A stretch of DNA of 12,295 nucleotides from JBDKTH01 sp964558295 (GTDB lineage Bacteria; Planctomycetota; Planctomycetia; Pirellulales; Thermoguttaceae): assembly GCA_964558295.1 (NCBI GenBank), contig CAZLDQ010000174.1, forward strand, positions 1 through 12,295, in the 5' to 3' direction. A program made the translations under genes and the position numbers. Shown here piece by piece: positions 6,845-12,295 of this stretch (the first letter of the stretch is position 1; every line of letters begins with the position of its first letter). The notes under the pieces are model-generated. The model was given only the letters and a program-made list of their open reading frames with translations, made no database searches and had not been told where the DNA came from.

Positions 6845-7999
6845 ATGCGTCACGTTTTCAGTTCGCCATCGCTTGCCCTTCTCCTCGTGGTCTGCTTGCT
6901 TGCTCCAGCACGTTCGGCCGAGCCCTCGGATCCCGTGGCCGCCAAAGCCCCCGCCGTAATCATTTCGCCCGGCCCGGAGTATGCCGACGCCGTGCGCATG
7001 TTCCAAGGGATTCCCGGGATCGAGCGGGCGGCCAATGGCCGGCTCTGGGCCACCTGGTATGGCGGCGGGGTTACCGAGGACGAGCACAACTACGTGATGC
7101 TGGCCACCAGCGGCGATGACGGCCACTCCTGGTCTCACGTGAAAATCGTCCTCGATCCGGACCGCGATGGTCCAATCCGCGCGTTCGACCCGTGTCTTTG
7201 GCACGATCCCCAAGGCCGGCTCTGGCTCTTCTGGGCACAGCGAAGCAAGGGGCTTCCCCAACTGCTGGCCATGACCACCAACAATTCTGGCGACGAGACG
7301 CCCACCTGGTCCAAGCCCCGTTGGATGTGCGAGGGGATCATGATGAATAAGCCGACGGTCGCGTCCGACGGCCGCTGGCTCCTGCCCGTGGCCATCTGGT
7401 TTCGCGAGAAGAGCGACATGGTCGTTGCCTCGGCCGATCACGGCAATACGTGGCAACTGATCGGCGCGGCCACCGTTCCGGAGAAGAAGGACCGCAATTG
7501 CGACGAACACATGCTCGTCCAACGCCGCGACGGTAGCTTATGGATGCTTGTGCGCACGGGCTACGGGATTGGCGAGAGCATTTCTCATGACGGTGGCAAG
7601 AGTTGGAGCGACGTCCAGCGAACCGACCTCATTCACACGGCTTCCCGCTTCTTCATCCGCCGCTTGCGATCTGGCAAGCTACTATTGGTCAAGCACAGTC
7701 CCCCAGGCAAGCCCAGCCGTTCCCATCTGACCGCCTTTCTTTCCGACGACGATGGTAAGACCTGGCAAGGCGGCTTGCTCTTGGACGATCGCGGCGGCGT
7801 ATCGTATCCCGATGGCGTGGAAAGCCCCGATGGGACGATCTACCTAATCTACGACTTCTCACGTTACGATAAGAAGCAGATCCTGATGGCCACGTTCACC
7901 GAGGAAGACGTAGCCCAAGGCAAGCCGGTCTCCCCAAAGGTTCGCTTGCGCGTCGTCATTAATCAGGCTACCGGCGTCTCGGTTAAAACGAAGCAGTAG
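6845..7999 (+). CDS. Secreted BNR/Asp-box sialidase-like glycoside hydrolase
   Basis: This 384-residue exported enzyme has a six-bladed sialidase-type propeller. ATG 6845 follows AGGAG (6833-6837) by 7 nt. A Sec signal peptide (MRHVFSSPSLALLLVVCLLA) ends near ARSA-EP (residues 24/25). Four Asp boxes (SxDxGxxW) are visible: 89-96, 196-203, 247-254 (SHDGGKSW) and 300-307 (SDDDGKTW). Segments such as IERAANGRLWATWYGGG (59-75) and RAFDPCLWHDPQGRLWLFWAQ start (112-131) are typical of the BNR_2 sialidase group frequent in planctomycetes and Bacteroidetes. R61, R237 and R268 or R272 are candidates for the substrate-carboxylate arginines. The classical FRIP motif is absent, so sialic acid is not assured as the substrate. 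It follows the permease by 41 nt, suggesting that it releases or trims the imported sugar. Confidence 0.88.
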   Translation: MRHVFSSPSLALLLVVCLLAPARSAEPSDPVAAKAPAVIISPGPEYADAVRMFQGIPGIERAANGRLWATWYGGGVTEDEHNYVMLATSGDDGHSWSHVKIVLDPDRDGPIRAFDPCLWHDPQGRLWLFWAQRSKGLPQLLAMTTNNSGDETPTWSKPRWMCEGIMMNKPTVASDGRWLLPVAIWFREKSDMVVASADHGNTWQLIGAATVPEKKDRNCDEHMLVQRRDGSLWMLVRTGYGIGESISHDGGKSWSDVQRTDLIHTASRFFIRRLRSGKLLLVKHSPPGKPSRSHLTAFLSDDDGKTWQGGLLLDDRGGVSYPDGVESPDGTIYLIYDFSRYDKKQILMATFTEEDVAQGKPVSPKVRLRVVINQATGVSVKTKQ

Positions 8000-8002
8000 A
8001 CC

Positions 8003-8072
8003 CATTCAGCCGGCTCATTTTGCCCGCCGCGTTGTTAGCAACACACGGCTGGCAAGATGAACCGGCTGAATG
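8003..8072. repeat. 70-nt imperfect hairpin between hydrolase gene and dgoK
   Basis: Arms 8003-8024 and 8051-8072 are complementary at 20 of 22 positions on the DNA. In RNA one mismatch is a U-G pair and the other C-A. The stem continues inward with GCCG/CGGC (8026-8029/8046-8049) and GTTG/CAAC (8031-8034/8039-8042). No T run follows, so it is not a standard intrinsic terminator in the + direction. It starts 3 nt after the hydrolase stop codon and ends 24 nt before the dgoK start. It could stabilise the upstream mRNA, be a processing site, control dgoK translation, or be a REP/MITE-like palindrome. Confidence 0.8.
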
Positions 8073-8096
8073 AACGAGAGAATCTGAAATACCATC

Positions 8097-9107
8097 GTGA
8101 CACTTGATCACTTCATCAACTGCGATTGGGGTACCAGTCATTTCCGTCTTCGCCTCGTCGATCGGTCAGCGGTTGTCCTGCACGAGTCCCGCTCCGAGGA
8201 GGGCACAGCCCGGCTGGCCGCCCATCTGACCGAAGCGACTCGTGCTGACGCCTTTCGCGCAACCCTCGGTCAGAACCTGGAGCGACTGGCCGTCCAGGCC
8301 GGCTGGGACCTCAGCCCGCTTCCTGTGCTGGTCTCGGGCATGGCCAGTTCGTCGATCGGCTGGCATGACGTGCCGTACGCCCAGCTGCCGTTCGACCTGG
8401 ACGGTCGCAGTCTGATCTGGCACGACGCCGGCCCCTTGAACGTTCGTCACACGGCCGGCGTTTACCTTCTTTCCGGTGTGCGGAGTGATCGCGACGTGAT
8501 GCGCGGCGAAGAGACCGAGGCGATAGGGCTCGCCCGGCTTCCCGGCGTGCGCGACTTGCTCGCCGAGGCCGTCCTGTTGCTCCCCGGCACGCATGCCAAG
8601 CATCTCTATGTGGTCCAGGGGCAGATAGTCGACTTCCAGACCTACATGACCGGCGAATTGTTCGAACTGCTCAGTCGGCAAAGCTCACTACAGCATTCTA
8701 CGGGAAGGAATCTCGAAGGGGCCACGCAATCGATCTCGCTGGACGGTTCGCTGGTAGGGCCTTTCTGCGAAGGTGTGGACGAAGGGGCCCATCGCCCCTT
8801 GCCTGCCGCACTCTTCCAGGTGCGGACCCGGCAGCTTCTACATGGCGGCAGCCCGACGGCCAACGCGGCCTATCTCAGCGGTCTGTTGATTGGCGCCGAA
8901 TTGGCCTCGCTCGCGCACCGTTGGCCGGCGTCGATGCCGATCGTCCTGGCCGGCGGCCATCGGCTCCACGAACCCTACCGGACGGCCCTCCACGTGCTCG
9001 GTCTGGAAGCCCGCACAACCGCCATCGCCCCAGACGACGTTGACCGCCTCTCCGCCCTTGGCCAAGCCACTGTCCTCGATCGCTTGCTGGCGACCGTCAC
9101 TCCGTGA
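8097..9107 (+). CDS. dgoK: 2-dehydro-3-deoxygalactonokinase
   Basis: This 336-residue cytosolic kinase phosphorylates 2-keto-3-deoxygalactonate (EC 2.7.1.58) in the De Ley-Doudoroff route. GTG 8097 is effectively forced: an in-frame TGA lies at 8085-8087, and the nucleotide-binding loop NCDWGTSHFRLRLVD (8-22) needs this start. Family motifs follow in order: SGMASSSIGWHDVPY (80-94), VMRGEETEAIG (134-144), LLPGTHAKH (161-169), FQTYMTGELFELL (180-192) and VLAGGH (283-288). Length is a little above the roughly 290 of the enterobacterial enzyme. The ribosome binding site is poor (GAGAG, 16 nt upstream), and a long hairpin lies just before it, so translation may be coupled or controlled. The aldolase (dgoA type) and dehydratase partners are not in the window. 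The family call is strong; galactonate versus a related 2-keto-3-deoxy acid is open. Confidence 0.93.
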   Translation: MTLDHFINCDWGTSHFRLRLVDRSAVVLHESRSEEGTARLAAHLTEATRADAFRATLGQNLERLAVQAGWDLSPLPVLVSGMASSSIGWHDVPYAQLPFDLDGRSLIWHDAGPLNVRHTAGVYLLSGVRSDRDVMRGEETEAIGLARLPGVRDLLAEAVLLLPGTHAKHLYVVQGQIVDFQTYMTGELFELLSRQSSLQHSTGRNLEGATQSISLDGSLVGPFCEGVDEGAHRPLPAALFQVRTRQLLHGGSPTANAAYLSGLLIGAELASLAHRWPASMPIVLAGGHRLHEPYRTALHVLGLEARTTAIAPDDVDRLSALGQATVLDRLLATVTP

Positions 9108-9164
9108 GAGCGGTCTGACAAACTGTCTTACATTTTTGGCAAATCCACTCATTGATCCGGGCTC

Positions 9165-9193
9165 TTGGCAATACTACGCTTGCGCATGATAAA
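9165..9193 (+). promoter_or_regulatory. Possible internal promoter for the Gfo/Idh/MocA gene
   Basis: TTGGCA (9165-9170) and GATAAA (9188-9193) have a 17-nt spacer, with 5 of 6 and 4 of 6 consensus matches. It lies in the 123-nt gap after dgoK, the widest gap in this run. TTGGCAA also occurs at 9136-9142 without a matching -10. The oxidoreductase gene may therefore be transcribed separately, or also as the last gene of the operon. Confidence 0.4.
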
Positions 9194-9230
9194 CAGATCT
9201 GCCCTGCGTATCCCGCCCAAGGAGCATGCC

Positions 9231-10625
9231 ATGTCCAAGACCATGTCGCGCCGCCAGTTCATGCAATCGTCGTCCAACGCAACGGCTCTGGGAGCATTGG
9301 CCTCGTACTGGATCGGGGGGGCTCCGGCGCGAGCGGCTCACTTCCAGGCCAAGAACGACCGACCGCTGATCGGGGCGATCGGCGTCGGCGGGCGCGGGCT
9401 GTACATCGCCAAGCAGGCAGCCCGGTTCGGCGACGTAGCTGCCATCTGTGATCCCGACCTGGTTCAAGCCGAACGGGCCAAAGCGGCTTTCGGTGATAAG
9501 GTCGCTGTCTATCAAGACTATCGACAACTGCTCGACAAGCATCCGGAGATTGACGTCATCATCAACGGCACCCCCGAGCATTGGCACACGGCAATCAACG
9601 TGGCCACCTGCCGGGCAGGCAAGGATCTGTACACGGAGAAACCGCTTACACTCACGATCGAGGAAGGACAAATTCTGCGGCGAGTCGTCAAGGAAACGGG
9701 GCGGATCGTTCAGGTCGGTACCCAGCAGCGCAGCCAAGAACAATTCCGCACGGCCTGCGAGTTGGTGCGCAATGGCCGGATCGGCAAGCTCCGGCAGGTC
9801 GTCGTGCTGCTGCCGCTCTATCCGGCCAAGGGCGGACCGTTTGCCGCGCAGCCCGTTCCGCCCACGCTCAATTGGGACCTCTGGCAAGGCCCAGCCCCGG
9901 AGCGTAGCTTCTGCCCGCAGCGGCTCCATTTCTCGTGGCGGTTCTGGCAAGAGTACGGTGGCGGCAAGGTGTGCGATTGGGGACAGCATCACCTCGACAT
10001 TGCCCTCTGGGGCATGGACCTGGAGAACTCCGGCCCGCTGGAGATCGATGCCAAGTGTTTCTTTCCCAACCATGGCCGGGCCGACTGCTACAACAACGCC
10101 GACCGCTTTGTCTCGCGCATGAAGTTCCCCGGCGACCTTGAAATGCTTTATTTCGTCGTCCGCGACAAGAAATATCTAAAGACCCTGGCCGACGGGGACA
10201 TGACCGCGGCCGAAGACGCCGAACTGTTCGCCGGCATGCCCGAGGAGTGGAAGCGCGAACAACGCGACGGGATCATGTTCATCGGTGACAAGGGACGTCT
10301 GTTCGTCAATCGTGGCAAGGCGTACGGCAAGCCCGTGGAAGAACTGGCAACCAATCCGCTTCCCGCCGACGCGATTCGTCTCTACCAGAGCAACGACCAC
10401 ATGGGCAACTTTTTCGACTGCGTCAAGAGCCGCCAACAGCCGATCAGCACGGTGCCCGTCGCCCATCGCGTGATCTCCATCTGCCATCTGGTGAATGTGT
10501 CGATGCATCTGAACCGCAAAATCCACTGGGACCCCGAGAAGGAGCAGATCATCGGCGACCCGGAAGCCGCCAACTCGATCTACGTGCGTCGCGAGTCGCG
10601 CAAGCCGTATACGATTCCGGCGTAA
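9231..10625 (+). CDS. Tat-exported Gfo/Idh/MocA-family oxidoreductase
   Basis: This 464-residue NAD(P)-dependent oxidoreductase is exported folded with its cofactor by the Tat system. ATG 9231 is preferred because AAGGAG (9219-9224) lies 6 nt upstream and a signal begins at once: MSRRQFMQSS (5-14), then a hydrophobic stretch ending near ARAA (34-37). A Rossmann domain follows, with IGVGGRG (50-56) and an acidic strand end (CDPD, 73-76), then the signature EKP (136-138). The C-terminal domain has GGKVCDWGQHHLDIALWGMD (244-263), where histidines and aspartate mark the substrate site. The length fits the large exported subgroup expanded in planctomycetes. The substrate is probably a sugar, sugar acid or inositol derivative but cannot be named. 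It follows dgoK by 123 nt. Its 3' end faces a convergent gene 98 nt away; in that gap only a 4-bp hairpin (GGGC/GCCC, 10700-10711) is visible and no clear terminator. Confidence 0.93.
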   Translation: MSKTMSRRQFMQSSSNATALGALASYWIGGAPARAAHFQAKNDRPLIGAIGVGGRGLYIAKQAARFGDVAAICDPDLVQAERAKAAFGDKVAVYQDYRQLLDKHPEIDVIINGTPEHWHTAINVATCRAGKDLYTEKPLTLTIEEGQILRRVVKETGRIVQVGTQQRSQEQFRTACELVRNGRIGKLRQVVVLLPLYPAKGGPFAAQPVPPTLNWDLWQGPAPERSFCPQRLHFSWRFWQEYGGGKVCDWGQHHLDIALWGMDLENSGPLEIDAKCFFPNHGRADCYNNADRFVSRMKFPGDLEMLYFVVRDKKYLKTLADGDMTAAEDAELFAGMPEEWKREQRDGIMFIGDKGRLFVNRGKAYGKPVEELATNPLPADAIRLYQSNDHMGNFFDCVKSRQQPISTVPVAHRVISICHLVNVSMHLNRKIHWDPEKEQIIGDPEAANSIYVRRESRKPYTIPA

Positions 10626-10723
10626 TGCGGACAGGGGCACCGCGAGCAAGAAGGCACGGAGAGGGGATGTGCCCGCTCCCTTCGGAATCCGTCAATCTTG
10701 GGCCGTTGCCCTCTTACGGGACG

Positions 10724-11998
10724 CTATTCCGCGCCGCCGAAGAAGCCGTCCTCGATCCAGATGGGTTGGTAGCCGCGGTCGAGAACGAAGCGGAAGGCTG
10801 CTGCGTAACGGTCGTAGAGGTCGGGGACGTAGTTCTTGTAGAACGGCCACCAATACTGCTCGTGCCCAGCGATGTTGAGCAGATGGTTTTTGGCGGGATT
10901 CTCGATCACGGCCAGCAGATCGGGGCCGGTTTTCTCCAGCGGAATCCACTCGCGGGTGCCGGTGGAACCGGCGTAGAAGATCAGGCCGCTTTCGAAGTCC
11001 ATCCAGCCCTGCTGGTAGTGCAGATATTCGAGGATGTTGTCGGGAAGGTGGTAATCGCAGATCTTCGGCGTCTTCGCGTCGGGAGTACGGCCGCGAGTTG
11101 CCAGCATCTTCACGCCGCGGTCGGCAAGGACCTTGTAACAACTGGGCGGGACATCGGCAAAGTGGATCTGCAACCCGACGGTATAGGCGCGGCCCGCAAT
11201 CCGTTTCAACTCCTTGGCGACCAGGTCAAAATCGGCGGCGAGCTTTTCCGGGGTCGCGTTCTTGTAGGGAATGCCGGGAAATTCGTTCTCCGCATGAAAC
11301 GCCAGGCGGAGCCAGTGGGCGTTGTCCTCGAATTCCGACTTGTACTTGTCCGGAAACATCGCCAGGCGGAAATCCCGCTCGGGGGTCGTATTGAAGCAGT
11401 TCAAGTTGATTTTCACGCCGAAGTCGCGATGCAGCCGGCGAAGACTGGCCAGATAGAAGCAGTCGAAAATGCTCTTGTAGTTCTTCTGGCAGATGTCGCG
11501 GAAGAAGAAACTGTGATCGTCGATGTAGCAGCGGAAGCGTCGCCGGGAGTTTTGGGCCCAGACCACTCGGGTACGGATTTCCTGGGGGACGCCGTGGAGC
11601 GTTGTCCGGGCTTTGATCTCCGTGATCCGCCCGCTGAGCAGGGCCGTGCCGCGAAAGACGCCGTCTTGGATCGTCACCGGGATGTTCTGGCCGTCGGTTG
11701 TGAAGACTTCCAGGGGCGCGCCCGGCGGGACAGAGCCGGCGACTTCGATCTTCAGAAGCTTCTTGCCGTCGGGGCCGGTTTGCGTTCCCAGAACCGGAGG
11801 GCCACATTCCTCATGGATGATGCCGCCGTCAAACGGTTGGCGGAAACAGAATCCGTTGGACGATGCTTCGCCTTTCGCGGCGGTTTGCTCTTTGGCCGGG
11901 CTCATGGCACGGCCAACCGTTTCCCATGCGCCTGCAGCGAGAGCGACCGTTCCCAGAAAAGCTCGCCGTGAGGTCTTATCAGAATGCTGCGTCGTCAT
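10724..11998 (-). CDS. Tat-exported protein of unknown function, possible deacetylase-like barrel
   Basis: This 424-residue exported protein has an unrecognised family. ATG (complement of 11996-11998) follows a strong AAGGGAGGA (complement of 12007-12015) by 8 nt. The N-terminus is a Tat signal, SRRAFLGTVALAAGA (10-24). Residues 60-145 look like an all-beta domain (alternating strands, Gly/Pro turns). Residues 155-420 look like an alpha/beta barrel: YIDDHSFFFRDI (159-169) at a strand end, INLNCFN (197-203), LRLAFHAE (230-237), LQIHF (276-280), and a C-terminal IAGHEQYWW (376-384) and PIWIEDGFF (412-420). D160, D161, H235 and E237 recall the Asp/His metal site of NodB-type polysaccharide deacetylases or a glycoside hydrolase barrel. 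This is a fold-level guess. It converges on the Gfo/Idh/MocA gene and lies 27 nt after a gene for a membrane-tailed protein, probably co-transcribed. Confidence 0.85.
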   Translation of the reverse strand: MTTQHSDKTSRRAFLGTVALAAGAWETVGRAMSPAKEQTAAKGEASSNGFCFRQPFDGGIIHEECGPPVLGTQTGPDGKKLLKIEVAGSVPPGAPLEVFTTDGQNIPVTIQDGVFRGTALLSGRITEIKARTTLHGVPQEIRTRVVWAQNSRRRFRCYIDDHSFFFRDICQKNYKSIFDCFYLASLRRLHRDFGVKINLNCFNTTPERDFRLAMFPDKYKSEFEDNAHWLRLAFHAENEFPGIPYKNATPEKLAADFDLVAKELKRIAGRAYTVGLQIHFADVPPSCYKVLADRGVKMLATRGRTPDAKTPKICDYHLPDNILEYLHYQQGWMDFESGLIFYAGSTGTREWIPLEKTGPDLLAVIENPAKNHLLNIAGHEQYWWPFYKNYVPDLYDRYAAAFRFVLDRGYQPIWIEDGFFGGAE

Positions 11999-12025
11999 GC
12001 GATCAGTCCTCCCTTGCAGAGTGTT

Positions 12026-12295
12026 CTAGCCTTTCTGGTTCAGTTCGGAGAAAAACGATGCCTTGCGCCGGAAAAAGACCACGAGGACGCAGCCAATCAA
12101 GCCGGCGACGGTGAGGACGATGGGTGTCATGGCGGTTGATTCATACTCCTCGCAGGTCACGTATTCGCCCGGGAAGATGCCGTCAGGTCTGGCGCCATTG
12201 TCGCGCTGGCCCAGCGGCTTGTCAAGCTTCCGGATGGTGTGGGTGCGGCTGAAGGTTCGTGGCGAGTTTAGGCGGCTCGGCGAAGGTGGGCCTCC
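12026..12295 (-). CDS. 3' end of a gene for a protein with a C-terminal membrane segment (partial)
   Basis: On the minus strand a frame is open from the right edge to TAG (complement of 12026-12028), giving 89 visible residues with no start needed inside the window. The visible part is polar (IRKLDKPLGQRDNG, FPGEYVTCEEYES), then one hydrophobic segment of about 19 residues (TPIVLTVAGLIGCVLVVFF) followed by RRK and a short tail ending ELNQKG. GC-rich third positions support coding. The positive charges after the helix suggest that the polar part is outside the cytoplasm and the tail inside. The stop lies 27 nt before the Tat protein gene and its ribosome binding site, so the two are probably one operon. 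The family is unknown. An alternative is a tiny protein starting at the ATG just before the helix. Confidence 0.55.
   Translation of the reverse strand, partial: GGPPSPSRLNSPRTFSRTHTIRKLDKPLGQRDNGARPDGIFPGEYVTCEEYESTAMTPIVLTVAGLIGCVLVVFFRRKASFFSELNQKG

Noticed and set aside
9174..10073. Minus-strand frame of about 300 codons opposite the Gfo/Idh/MocA gene
   Set aside because: It is antisense to a clearly recognised enzyme and has no recognisable motifs or ribosome binding site.
10609..10620. CGTATACG palindrome resembling the operator core
   Set aside because: It lies in the last codons of the oxidoreductase gene, and its flanks do not match the CC/GG arms of the proposed operator.
10626..10723. 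Terminator between the convergent genes
   Set aside because: Only weak 4-6 bp stems without a T run are present, so none is called.
10625..11971. Plus-strand frame of about 448 codons opposite the Tat protein gene
   Set aside because: The minus-strand frame has a Tat signal, a strong ribosome binding site and domain-like composition. The plus frame looks like a complementary-strand shadow.

Overview
The window is GC-rich, densely coded bacterial DNA, most likely from a planctomycete. This rests on an exported Gfo/Idh/MocA oxidoreductase with a twin-arginine signal, a BNR sialidase of the type common in that phylum, a second twin-arginine protein of unknown function, and an NfeD/flotillin pair. 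No rRNA, tRNA, CRISPR array, transposase or phage gene is visible, and the lineage call is an inference from gene content only.

Left part (1-4524). The 3' end of an unidentified gene is closed by a strong intrinsic terminator (103-151). Next comes a two-gene membrane-organisation operon: an NfeD-like protein with an unusual His/Asp-rich loop, overlapping by 8 bp a flotillin/SPFH protein. A 235-bp gap follows with a promoter-like element, a hairpin and an intrinsic terminator that sits only 11 nt before the ribosome binding site of a KefB/KefC-type (CPA2) cation antiporter carrying its own RCK_N domain. This layout suggests conditional termination in front of the antiporter.

Middle part (4525-10625). 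Five genes run on the + strand: an FCD-type GntR regulator, an Nramp-fold permease lacking the family's metal ligands, a secreted BNR sialidase-like hydrolase, a 2-dehydro-3-deoxygalactonokinase (dgoK), and a Tat-exported Gfo/Idh/MocA oxidoreductase. The regulator is preceded by a near-consensus sigma70-type promoter. Its -10 box lies inside a palindrome, and a second copy of that palindrome lies 21 bp further on, so autorepression by the FCD regulator is likely. The set reads as a scavenging module: a secreted hydrolase releases or trims a sugar or sugar acid, the permease imports a product, and the kinase feeds a 2-keto-3-deoxy acid into central metabolism under an effector-responsive repressor. 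The dehydratase and aldolase needed to complete a De Ley-Doudoroff-type route are not in the window. A 70-nt imperfect hairpin separates the hydrolase gene from dgoK, and the oxidoreductase may have its own promoter.

Right part (10626-12295). A convergent minus-strand pair: a Tat-exported protein of unrecognised family (beta-sandwich then a possible deacetylase-like barrel), preceded 27 nt upstream by the 3' end of a gene whose product ends in a single membrane segment. There is no strong terminator between the convergent genes.
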